Assembly (NCBI GenBank): GCA_035319065.1
Contig: DATHDM010000366.1
Span: 1 to 37,027, forward strand
Direction of reading: 5' to 3'
DNA from: DASPRM01 sp035319065
Lineage (GTDB): Bacteria > Acidobacteriota > Terriglobia > Terriglobales > Acidobacteriaceae
Length of the DNA: 37,027 bases
Numbering within the stretch: the first letter of the stretch is position 1; every line of letters starts with the position of its first letter. The position numbers and the translations under genes are program-made. Positions 8,014 through 15,367 of this stretch are shown here, one piece after another. The notes beneath the pieces were generated by a model. The model ran no database searches. It worked only from the letters and a program-made list of their open reading frames with translations, and had not been told where the DNA came from.

Positions 8014-9264
8014 TCATGCGTAGCGCAGCCACTTTACGATCTCCGGCAGCGTTGGGCGCTTGCCGTACATGAGAATACCCACCCGGTAGATGCGCGAGCA
8101 CACCACCAGCACCCCGTAGATCGTCGCGACCAGGACGGCCAGCGACAGCCCAATCTGCCACAGGGGCGGCGTCTGCACAACGATGCGCAGGTACATCAAG
8201 ATGGGCGCGAAGAACGGCACCATCGAGGCCCAGGTGGAGATGGTGGAGTTGGGCTGGCGAATCACGAAGGTCAGCATCACGATCGGCACCACGATGGGCA
8301 GGGTGACGAAGAACTGCCACTGCTGCGCCTCCTGCTCGGAGTTCACCATCGCGCCCAGAGCGGCATACATCCCGCTGTAGAGCAGGTAGCCGAGCACAAA
8401 GAACAGGCAGAAGGCCGCGATGGTGAGGGGAGGCAACTGCAGCCAGGCGCGCATCTCGCGGCTGGCAGCCAGGCCAGGAGTGGCCAGCGCGCCGGCGATC
8501 ACCAGCCAAATCGCGATCTGCGTCAAGCCCACTGCGCCCACGCCCAGCACCTTGCCCGCCATCAGTTGCCGGGAGGTTGCCGAGGACAGCACGACCTCCA
8601 TCACCCGCGAACTCTTCTCTTCCAGCACTGACCGCATCACGGCCATACCGTACACCAGGAGCGTGAAATACAGCAGAAACGCCATCATGAAGCTGGTGAA
8701 GAACTGCTGCATTCCGCCCGCGCTGCTCTCCTTGCCCTTCTGGATCTTCACCGTCTCCACGTTGACGTCTTTCAGCAGGTTTTCGGCGTCGGCCCCGGCG
8801 ATGCCGCGCTCGGCCAGCCTCTCCTTCATCAGCGCCACAGTGAGCGCCGACCCCAGCCCCGCATCCTCGATGAAATCGCTGGTCTCGCGCGCCGCGTAGG
8901 TGACTTTGCGGCTGGCAATGGCATCGTCGGAGAGCCACAGAAACCCGTCCAGCGAACCGTCGCTCACCCGCGACCGCAAGAGCTCACGCTCGCCCTCGGT
9001 GACCCTGTCATCGATCTCGATGCGATAGGCTCCTTCGGCCTCCGTCCCCTTGGTGAGTTGGCGTTTTACCGCTTCCCCCAGCGACGACCTGGAGGTAACC
9101 ACCACGATGTGCCGCGTTCCCTCCGCCTTCATCCCCGCCAGCTTAGCCGGCAGCACCGTCACCGCGAGCATGAAGAGCGGCAGAATCAGCGTGCTGATCA
9201 AGAATGCCTTGGTGCGCACCCGTTCCACGTACTCTCGGCGGATGATCAGCCACACGTTACGCAT
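8014..9264 (-). CDS. ABC-2 type exporter permease (NatB-like)
   Basis: 416 residues. The N-terminus (IIRREYVERVRTKAFLIST) followed by a transmembrane helix, a periplasmic domain of about 150 residues and a cluster of five C-terminal helices is the layout of the NatB/YhaP group of ABC-2 permeases. VLEEKSSRVMEVVLSSATSRQLMAGKVLG is the conserved cytoplasmic segment that enters the core helices. The start overlaps the end of the ATPase gene by eight bases, so the two are translationally coupled and almost certainly form one transporter. NatAB exports sodium in Bacillus, but many relatives have unknown substrates, so no cargo is assigned. Confidence 0.9.
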   Translation of the reverse strand: MRNVWLIIRREYVERVRTKAFLISTLILPLFMLAVTVLPAKLAGMKAEGTRHIVVVTSRSSLGEAVKRQLTKGTEAEGAYRIEIDDRVTEGERELLRSRVSDGSLDGFLWLSDDAIASRKVTYAARETSDFIEDAGLGSALTVALMKERLAERGIAGADAENLLKDVNVETVKIQKGKESSAGGMQQFFTSFMMAFLLYFTLLVYGMAVMRSVLEEKSSRVMEVVLSSATSRQLMAGKVLGVGAVGLTQIAIWLVIAGALATPGLAASREMRAWLQLPPLTIAAFCLFFVLGYLLYSGMYAALGAMVNSEQEAQQWQFFVTLPIVVPIVMLTFVIRQPNSTISTWASMVPFFAPILMYLRIVVQTPPLWQIGLSLAVLVATIYGVLVVCSRIYRVGILMYGKRPTLPEIVKWLRYA

Positions 9265-10162
9265 TCCCCGCCCCCACGACGTCGATGAAGATTTCCTCGA
9301 GCGAGGGCTCCACCAGCTCGAACTTGTTCACCCGCGCCCGCGACGCCGCCAGCCGCAACAATTCCTGGGGATCCGCGCCCGGCTTCAGCCGCACCTCGAC
9401 GTAGTTTCCGTAGTTGTTGCAGCGCTCCACGAGCGGGCTCTCGTCCAGGAAGTTGCCATCGCCCTCGTATTCAAGCTGCACATTATTCTTGCCGTACTTT
9501 GCCTTGATCTGCTTCAGCTCGCCCTCCAGCACGGCCTTGCCGTGATTGATCAGGCAGATGCTGTCGCACAGCCGCTCCACCTGGTCCATGCGGTGGGTGG
9601 AGAAGAGGATGGTCTTACCCGCCTTCTTCTGTTCCAGCAGGACGTCTTTCAGCACCACCGCATTCGCCGGATCGAGTCCGGCAAACGGCTCGTCGAGGAT
9701 GAGCAGGTCGGGATCGTGCAGGATGGCGGCAATGAACTGCACCTTCTGCTGCATGCCCTTGGAGAGCTCCTCCACCTTCTTGTGCATCCAGTCGCCGAGT
9801 TGCAGCCGGCCACACCAGGACGCAGCTCGGTGCGCCGCATCCCTGGCGCTGACTCCCTTCAACTCGGCCAGGAACACCAGTTGGTCCAGCAGCTTCATCT
9901 TGCGGTACAGGCCGCGTTCCTCAGGCAGATAGCCGATGCGCATGAGCAGCTGACGGCGGAACTTCTCGCCGAAGATCCGCACCTCACCCGAGTCCGGCAG
10001 CGTGATGCCGATCATCATGCGCAGCGAACTGGTCTTGCCCGCGCCATTCGGGCCCAACAGGCCATACACGCTCCCTCGCCGGATCTGGAACGACAGATGG
10101 TCCACCGCTACGAAGTGATCGTAGCTTTTGCTGATGTTCTCAAGCTCCAGGGTGTGGTTCAT
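9257..10162 (-). CDS. ABC transporter ATP-binding protein
   Basis: About 301 residues from ATG 10162. It has Walker A GPNGAGKT at residues 37-44, the signature LSKGMQQKV, Walker B with LLILDEPFAGLDP, and the switch histidine in STHRMDQVERL. The last 80 residues form an extra C-terminal domain common in the DrrA/NatA-type exporters, with FELVEPSLEEIFIDVVG near the end. It is coupled by overlap to the permease downstream. The PilZ gene upstream ends about 80 bases before it. The frame stays open beyond 10162 but that part has no protein character. The cargo is unknown. Confidence 0.93.
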   Translation of the reverse strand: MNHTLELENISKSYDHFVAVDHLSFQIRRGSVYGLLGPNGAGKTSSLRMMIGITLPDSGEVRIFGEKFRRQLLMRIGYLPEERGLYRKMKLLDQLVFLAELKGVSARDAAHRAASWCGRLQLGDWMHKKVEELSKGMQQKVQFIAAILHDPDLLILDEPFAGLDPANAVVLKDVLLEQKKAGKTILFSTHRMDQVERLCDSICLINHGKAVLEGELKQIKAKYGKNNVQLEYEGDGNFLDESPLVERCNNYGNYVEVRLKPGADPQELLRLAASRARVNKFELVEPSLEEIFIDVVGAGNA

Positions 10163-10240
10163 CAGAAGCCAGCCGTCGGGTCGGTCGCTTGGCAGCGCAG
10201 GTTGCAACCAGGTGAGGGCAGGCAAGGCAGCGCAGCGGGA

Positions 10241-10942
10241 TCAGGTAATCTCAAGATAGTCTTCGATCCATTGTTTCACACTCAGGCGGCCGTCATCGTT
10301 GATGTCGAACCGCAATCCTGCCATCTGCTGCTCCGCATCGACCCAGGAAACCTCGGCCCGGCAGGAGAGCCCGGCTTTGCCCGGCAGATCGAATTTCAGG
10401 TGCGCCTCTTCACCCAGCAGAAATTTGCCTTCATGGCGCAAGGACATGCCGCCGCCGCTGACCTCCACCGTACTGGCCTGAATCTTCCGCGTGGCCAGCC
10501 GCGCTTCCACCTTGACAATTACCGGAATCCGCACGTAGCGGCGAAACTCATGCAGGATGAGCAGGTGGGTGGACTTCACCGCTCGGAGCGCGGCCTGCCG
10601 CTCCACCGGCTTCTCCAGCAAGACATTCAGCCCGTAGCGCGACAGCCTGACCACTTCTCCCAGGTTGGCGCATACGGCGAAAATCATCATGCGGCGGTTG
10701 TACTTAGACTCGCGCGCGGCCTGAAGCACTTCACCGGCTTTCTCGTCGATCCCCACCGCGCAGGCGTCGAACTTCTCCCGATGCAGGCGCTCAGCCTCCC
10801 CGGCCGACAGCACTTCGGTGCCGATGCCGAACTGGCGGAAGCAATCGCGCAGAATTCCCGCCGACTTGCTGTCCAGGTTGACCAGGGCGGCGCGCGCGCT
10901 GACCTTCTTTGATTGCGCTATGCCCGCAAATCCGATTGCCAT
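10241..10942 (-). CDS. Degenerate receiver fused to a PilZ domain
   Basis: About 233 residues from ATG 10942. Residues 15-125 fold like a response-regulator receiver, with beta-1 AALVNLD, beta-3 FDACAVGID and a KP pair in LLEKPVE, but the phospho-acceptor position of beta-3 is Gly and the acidic pair after beta-1 is missing. Phosphorylation is therefore unlikely. Residues 130-233 are a PilZ domain with the c-di-GMP binding features RRYVR and VEVSGGGM. The protein may adjust envelope or motility output to c-di-GMP. It lies about 80 bases after fabF and before the ABC pair on the same strand. The domain calls are from motifs; the partner is unknown. Confidence 0.82.
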   Translation of the reverse strand: MAIGFAGIAQSKKVSARAALVNLDSKSAGILRDCFRQFGIGTEVLSAGEAERLHREKFDACAVGIDEKAGEVLQAARESKYNRRMMIFAVCANLGEVVRLSRYGLNVLLEKPVERQAALRAVKSTHLLILHEFRRYVRIPVIVKVEARLATRKIQASTVEVSGGGMSLRHEGKFLLGEEAHLKFDLPGKAGLSCRAEVSWVDAEQQMAGLRFDINDDGRLSVKQWIEDYLEIT

Positions 10943-11022
10943 CTGTCTTTCTGATTTCCTGGGGCCCGTGTGGTGCGGAACTCCTGCCCGCGGCTGGGCT
11001 GGCTGCAGCTTCGATTCGCCGA

Positions 11023-12282
11023 CTACCGATTGCCTTCCTGGTGCGACCAGCGCCGGAAGATCAGGCATCCGTTCGTGCCCCCGAAGCCGAAGGAATTCGA
11101 CATCGCGTATTCCAGGTCGGACGCCCGGCGAGCCTGATTGGGAACGTAATCCAGATCGCACTCCGGGTCGGGGGTCTCGTAATTGATGGTTGGGGGCAGC
11201 ACCTGGTCGCGCAGAGCCAGAACCGTGATTCCCGCCTCCAGCCCTCCCGCCCCGCCCAGCAGGTGTCCGGTCATCGACTTGGTAGAGCTCACCGCCATCT
11301 GGTAGGCATGTTCGCCGAAGGCGCTCTTGATGGCCATGGTCTCCAGTTCATCGCCAATCTCGGTGGAGGTGCCGTGGGCATTGACGTAGCCGATCTGCTC
11401 CGGTCGAATCTTGGCGTCGGCCAGCGCATTCACCATCACCCGGTATCCACCCTCGTGCCCCGGCGCCGGCTGGGTGATGTGATACGCGTCGCCGCTCATC
11501 CCGTAGCCGGAAACCTCCGCCAAAATGTCTGCGCCTCTGCGCAGCGCGTGCTCCAACTCCTCAAGGATCAGAATCCCCGCGCCTTCGCCGACCACGAATC
11601 CGTCGCGATCCTTGTCCCAGGGCCGGCTGGCGCGTTCCGGGGAGTGGTTACGCGTGGAGAGCGCGCGCATGGCGGCAAACCCGCCGATGCCCATCGGAGT
11701 AATCGCGGCTTCGGTGCCGCCGGCGATCATCACGTCGGCATCGCAGCGCTGAATGATCTTGAAGGAATCGCCCAGCGAATGGGCGCTGGTGGTGCAGGCA
11801 GTCGCGGTAGCTTCGTTGGGGCCCTTGGCGCCGAAGCGCATGCTCACGTGCCCGGCCGCCAGGTTCACGATGGCCGCCGGGATGAAGAACGGCGAGATCT
11901 TGCGTGGTCCCCCATTCAACAGGTTGGCGTGCTCGCGCTCAATAATGTCGAACCCGCCGATCCCCGACCCGATGTGCACCCCGATGCGAGTGGCATTCTC
12001 CGGGGTCACCTGGAGGCCCGACATCTTCATCGCCTCATCCGCCGCCGCCATCGACAGGTGGATGAAGCGTCCCATCTTCTTGACTTCTTTCTTCTCGATG
12101 AAGTTCAGGGGATTGAAGTTGTGCACCTCAGCGGCAATCTGGCAGGCGAAATCGGCAGCATCGAAGTGGGTGATCCGAGAAATCCCGCTCTTGCCCGCCA
12201 GCAGGTTCTTCCACACCTCGCCGGTAGTGTTGCCGACCGCGCAGATCAACCCGATGCCGGTAACCACTACCCGACGCTGCAA
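11023..12282 (-). CDS. fabF: Beta-ketoacyl-ACP synthase II (FabF)
   Basis: 419 residues, the usual FabF length. The Cys-His-His catalytic triad sits at C163 (TACTTSAHSLGD), H303 (NAHGTSTEIGD) and H340 (TKSMTGHLLGG), the same numbering as the E. coli enzyme. It condenses malonyl-ACP with acyl-ACP in fatty-acid elongation. The start is TTG at 12282, directly after the stop of the upstream acyl carrier protein gene with no spacer, so translation is coupled. AAAGGCGGGAAA before it acts as a weak ribosome binding site. Gene order acp-acp-fabF on one strand places it in the fatty-acid synthesis operon. Confidence 0.96.
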   Translation of the reverse strand: MQRRVVVTGIGLICAVGNTTGEVWKNLLAGKSGISRITHFDAADFACQIAAEVHNFNPLNFIEKKEVKKMGRFIHLSMAAADEAMKMSGLQVTPENATRIGVHIGSGIGGFDIIEREHANLLNGGPRKISPFFIPAAIVNLAAGHVSMRFGAKGPNEATATACTTSAHSLGDSFKIIQRCDADVMIAGGTEAAITPMGIGGFAAMRALSTRNHSPERASRPWDKDRDGFVVGEGAGILILEELEHALRRGADILAEVSGYGMSGDAYHITQPAPGHEGGYRVMVNALADAKIRPEQIGYVNAHGTSTEIGDELETMAIKSAFGEHAYQMAVSSTKSMTGHLLGGAGGLEAGITVLALRDQVLPPTINYETPDPECDLDYVPNQARRASDLEYAMSNSFGFGGTNGCLIFRRWSHQEGNR

Positions 12283-12528
12283 CTATTTCCCGCCTTTCGC
12301 GTGCTTCTGGATGTATTCGATGGCGTCTTTGACAGTACGGATCTTTTCCGCCTCTTCGTCGGGAATCTCCAAGTCGAAGGCCTCCTCGAAGGCCATCACC
12401 AGTTCGACCGTGTCCAGCGAGTCGGCGCCCAGATCGTCCACAAAAGAAGCGCTGGGCGTGACCTCCGCTTCGTCCACGCCCAGTTGTTCCACGACAATCT
12501 GCTTCACCTTCTCAGCTATGGCTGCCAT
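12283..12528 (-). CDS. acpP: Acyl carrier protein, second of a tandem pair
   Basis: 81 residues with the phosphopantetheine serine S37 in GADSLDTVEL and the acidic helix II typical of AcpP. It carries acyl intermediates for FabF, whose TTG start directly follows its stop codon. It differs from the neighbouring copy at 15 of 81 positions, mostly at the N- and C-termini, so the core that contacts partner enzymes is nearly unchanged. It is the copy that is coupled to fabF. Confidence 0.95.
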   Translation of the reverse strand: MAAIAEKVKQIVVEQLGVDEAEVTPSASFVDDLGADSLDTVELVMAFEEAFDLEIPDEEAEKIRTVKDAIEYIQKHAKGGK

Positions 12529-12623
12529 CTCAGAGAATCTCCGGTATTCGCCGGGGCCGGCGGCTAAACGCAGCCGGGCCGCACGCAGCGGGGGGCCGAC
12601 GGGGATGTGGGTTGGAGCAGGGC

Positions 12624-12869
12624 TTACTGCTTAACTTTGGCGTTCTTGCTGATGTAGTCGACGGCGTCCTGCACGGTGCGGATCTTCTCCGCGTCTTCGT
12701 CGGGAATCTCCAAGTCGAAGGCTTCTTCGAACGCCATCACCAGTTCGACCGTGTCCAAAGAGTCGGCGCCGAGATCATCCACGAACGACGCGTTCGAGGT
12801 CACTTCGGCTTCGTCTACTCCCAGCTGTTCCACGATGATCTGCTTTACCTTTTCGTCAACCGATGCCAT
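12624..12869 (-). CDS. acpP: Acyl carrier protein, first of a tandem pair
   Basis: 81 residues with the same GADSLDTVEL attachment motif (S37) as the downstream copy and 66 of 81 identical positions. A strong Shine-Dalgarno (AGGAGGCG) precedes ATG 12869. A good promoter lies 30-60 bases upstream. The next gene on the same strand is the second acp after 95 bases. The two copies could differ in expression or in partner enzyme, for example a secondary pathway, but the sequence shows only their close similarity. Confidence 0.95.
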   Translation of the reverse strand: MASVDEKVKQIIVEQLGVDEAEVTSNASFVDDLGADSLDTVELVMAFEEAFDLEIPDEDAEKIRTVQDAVDYISKNAKVKQ

Positions 12870-12901
12870 CGCTCTTGGCGCCTCCTGTGAATAGAACCGC
12901 T

Positions 12902-12930
12902 AGTGTAAATGGCGCTGCTACAAGTGTAAA
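12902..12930 (-). promoter_or_regulatory. Sigma-70-type promoter of the acp-acp-fabF operon
   Basis: On the minus strand there is a -35 TTTACA (plus 12925-12930, five of six), a 17-base spacer and a -10 TACACT (plus 12902-12907, four of six). The predicted start near 12895 gives a short leader that includes the AGGAGG site of the first acp gene. Confidence 0.6.
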
Positions 12931-13033
12931 GAAACCGGCCAGCACACTTTTCCCCGCATCTCCAAAAATGGACCCGCTTCCCCCCGGCAACCCCCTTGTC
13001 TGCCACCCATGCTATCGATTGGCGATCACGCGG

Positions 13034-13753
13034 TCAAACCGCTGTACTGGCCATCATTTCCGGGATGGTGACGAACCGGTACCCTTCGCTGCGATAGCGT
13101 GAAATCAGCCGTTCGGTGGCTTCGACCGTGGCCCCGCGGTCCGCCCCCATATGCGTGTGGCTGCCGTCGTGCATCAGGATCACGTCGCCGCCACGCACCT
13201 GCGACGCCACTGTGCGCTCGATCTCCGCTCCCGATTTCAGCTGCCAGTCCCGCGCACTTACGCTCCACATCACTGGCGCCAGATTCAGGCGGCGAAGCGT
13301 CCTCAGCACCGCGGGTCTGCGAGCTCCATACGGAGGCCGGAAGAGCGGGGCCAGTTTCCCGCCCACGGCGTCTTCATAAGCGCGCTCGCAATCGCGGATC
13401 TGTCGCTGCAATTCCGCCTGGGAACGGAGAAGCAGGTTGGGATGGCTGTAGGTGTGGTTCCCCACCACGTGGCCTGCCCTGTTTACTTCTCGTGCAATTT
13501 CCGGCTTTTCTTTTGCAAAGCGGCCTATGACAAAAAACGTAGCCCGAACGCCATGTTTGGCCAGAATTTCCAGGATCGCGAGGGTGTGAGGGTCGTTGGG
13601 GCCATCGTCGAAAGTGAGCGCCAGTTGCCGCGTTCCGGGCTCGCGGCCGATGAAGGTTCGGCCGTACAACTGGGATTTGGGGGCCATGGTGTTGTAGCCC
13701 GCGACCACCGCTGCCGCGGTTCCCAAAGTGGCTCCCACTAGTAATCCCATCAT
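13034..13753 (-). CDS. Polysaccharide deacetylase, NodB-type (carbohydrate esterase family 4)
   Basis: 239 residues with an N-terminal hydrophobic segment (signal anchor or peptide). The CE4 motifs are complete: TFDDGP with D49 and D50, HTYSHP with metal ligands H100 and H104, RPPYG at 139-143, SARDW, and LMHDG with catalytic H195. Such enzymes remove N-acetyl groups from chitin oligomers, peptidoglycan or exopolysaccharide in the periplasm or outside the cell. The closest architecture is a short, single-domain enzyme with a membrane anchor. Start codons ATG 13753 and 13750 are adjacent. It is divergent from the receiver-like gene at 13902. Confidence 0.92.
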   Translation of the reverse strand: MMGLLVGATLGTAAAVVAGYNTMAPKSQLYGRTFIGREPGTRQLALTFDDGPNDPHTLAILEILAKHGVRATFFVIGRFAKEKPEIAREVNRAGHVVGNHTYSHPNLLLRSQAELQRQIRDCERAYEDAVGGKLAPLFRPPYGARRPAVLRTLRRLNLAPVMWSVSARDWQLKSGAEIERTVASQVRGGDVILMHDGSHTHMGADRGATVEATERLISRYRSEGYRFVTIPEMMASTAV

Positions 13754-13799
13754 TCCATTGGGATTGTACCGCGATGAGGAAAATTGACATCTTTTGGCC

Positions 13800-13827
13800 T
13801 TGCAATCGGACTAGTTAGTCCTATACT
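13800..13827 (+). promoter_or_regulatory. Promoter with a palindromic operator candidate in its spacer
   Basis: A -35 TTGCAA (13800-13805), a 16-base spacer and a -10 TATACT (13822-13827, five of six) point toward the gene at 13902, with a leader of about 70 bases. The spacer contains the perfect inverted repeat GGACTA-GT-TAGTCC (13808-13821), placed so that a bound dimer would block or reposition RNA polymerase. Seen in sequence; the regulator is not known. Confidence 0.55.
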
Positions 13828-13901
13828 GACCTTCAAGTTTTCCCCGGGTGTAGTTCTCAGCCCGAACCAGCCTCAGCTCCTGTGCTCGACGGGAGGAGGG
13901 C

Positions 13902-14285
13902 ATGAGAGAGAAATTGATTTTCGCGGTCGCACCCAATCAGGCCAAACGGGTCCTACTCGTTGATACTTCCCGCACTGATGCAAGAATTTGCGCAGAGCAT
14001 CTGCGCCGCTTCGGCTACCTCGTCGATTGCGTCGACACCGCCGGCCTAGCCTGCTCTTACACTCGCAATCACCGCTACAACGTCATCGTGATCGCGCTCG
14101 CGGGCGACACGCGGTCGTCTGAGGTGCTCTACCGCAAGCTGCGCCGCATTTCGCCGGACTCCGCCGTCGCCTACCTGACGCGCCAGGACGGCCCCATTCC
14201 CGAGCTTCCCTGTCACAACGTCCTGTGGAGCGAGGAGCGCCCGGAGTACTTCCTGGCGCGCCTGGAAGCCATCACCGCCGCCTAG
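13902..14285 (+). CDS. Stand-alone degenerate response-regulator receiver
   Basis: 127 residues from ATG 13902 after a strong GGAGGAGG site. The fold pattern is receiver-like: beta-1 AKRVLLVDTS, then helices, then beta-3 YNVIVIALAGD. The residue where the phospho-acceptor Asp should stand is Ala, and the family Lys near the C-terminus is not evident (HNVLWSEERPEYF). It is therefore probably a non-phosphorylated pseudo-receiver acting through protein contacts. It has no output domain. The gene is divergent from the deacetylase and has its own promoter with a palindrome. The ligand and partner are unknown; the family assignment is by pattern only. Confidence 0.7.
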   Translation: MREKLIFAVAPNQAKRVLLVDTSRTDARICAEHLRRFGYLVDCVDTAGLACSYTRNHRYNVIVIALAGDTRSSEVLYRKLRRISPDSAVAYLTRQDGPIPELPCHNVLWSEERPEYFLARLEAITAA

Positions 14286-14308
14286 CTGAGGGACCTGAGT
14301 CGAGATGA

Positions 14309-14325
14309 TCGAGGCGCAGCCTCGA
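14309..14325. repeat. Short perfect inverted repeat after the receiver-like gene
   Basis: TCGAGGC and GCCTCGA are separated by GCA, giving a seven-base-pair stem with a three-base loop 24 bases after the stop codon at 14285. There is no following T-run, so it is at best a weak terminator or an mRNA end stabiliser. Confidence 0.4.
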
Positions 14326-14531
14326 CGGTCATGAATGCGTGTGCTTTTCCGCCTCGACGCTTTCATCACGAGCAGTCACAGCAAGCGAGAAATCTGGAGT
14401 AAGTCTCAACCTGCATTGCCCTTTCCTCGATTCCCACTTTTCCCACTTCCACTCTCCCGCTTGTTTTCCACAATTGTTTCCGACTCCCCGGCGAGCTATC
14501 CTGCATAAGATTCTTCGCGGGACCCCGACCC

Positions 14532-15197
14532 ATGGCCAAGCTCTTCGAACTGCCCCGCTATATTGCGGTTGAAGGCCCAATCCGCGTGGGCAAAACCACG
14601 CTGGCCAACGTTATCGCCGATCGCCTGCACGCCCAGCTCATCGTCGAACCCGAGGACAATCCTTTTCTCAGCTCCTTCTACAAGGGTGACAGCGGGGCCG
14701 CTTTCCAGGCCCAGCTAGCCTTCCTTATCCGCCGATTCGAACAACTGCGGGCCCTCGATGTTGGCCCGGACTCGCGCAAGATCGTGGTCGCCGACTACAT
14801 CTTTGAAAAGGACAAGCTCTTTGCCTGTCTTAATCTGAGCGACGCCGAGCTTGAGATCTACAACCGCTATTACTCCTTCTTCCACGAACAGCTGCCATCG
14901 CCCGACCTGGTTATCTATCTGCAGGCGACTCCCGAAGTGCTGAAGAAGCGGCTACGCAAGAAAGGCGCGGCCGCCGAAGTTTCGATCAGCGACGATTACA
15001 TCGAGGCCATCGCCAGGGCCTACGAGCACTTCTTCTTCCACTACACGTCATCCGACCTGCTGATCGTCAACACCTCCGACATCGACTTCGTCGACCACAA
15101 TGAAGACCTGCAGGAGCTGCTGCGCAAGGTGAGCGAGCCCGTCCGCGGGACGCAGTATTTCCTGCCCCTGGGGGGCTCCCGCATCGTGGCCACGTGA
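14532..15197 (+). CDS. Deoxynucleoside kinase
   Basis: 221 residues. The P-loop GPIRVGKTT (15-23) is the form seen in the dCK/dGK family. ADYIFEKD follows, in place of the eukaryotic ERS-type segment, as is common in bacterial dNKs. RLRKKG is the LID region. It phosphorylates deoxynucleosides in nucleotide salvage in the cytoplasm; base specificity cannot be told from sequence. In some acidobacterial and deltaproteobacterial genomes such kinases sit next to folK, but folK is not seen here. The start ATG 14532 has a weak ribosome binding site, and the 246-base upstream gap shows only pyrimidine-rich sequence. Confidence 0.88.
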   Translation: MAKLFELPRYIAVEGPIRVGKTTLANVIADRLHAQLIVEPEDNPFLSSFYKGDSGAAFQAQLAFLIRRFEQLRALDVGPDSRKIVVADYIFEKDKLFACLNLSDAELEIYNRYYSFFHEQLPSPDLVIYLQATPEVLKKRLRKKGAAAEVSISDDYIEAIARAYEHFFFHYTSSDLLIVNTSDIDFVDHNEDLQELLRKVSEPVRGTQYFLPLGGSRIVAT

Positions 15198-15367
15198 AAA
15201 GGCGCTGGGTACCCAGTTTTTGTCCAGCCGATTACCGATTCCCGTTTACCCAATTACCACTTACCCGATCGCACCCGATTCCCCTTCGTTACTTGCCTGG
15301 TTACCCACCAAGCGAGCAAACTTGTGAGGCTTACCAGCCTTAGCCTGGGAAAGACGAGGTCTTGCGA

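Noticed and set aside
9050..10912. Long plus-strand open frame opposite the ABC genes
   Set aside because: It spans two well-defined genes and their gap, with no ribosome site or motif.
10909..12567. Plus-strand open frame opposite fabF and acp
   Set aside because: It mirrors two highly conserved genes; low-complexity His/Arg/Gln composition is typical of a shadow.
12529..12623. Possible attenuator between the acp copies
   Set aside because: Only short, imperfect GC stems can be drawn and no T-run follows.
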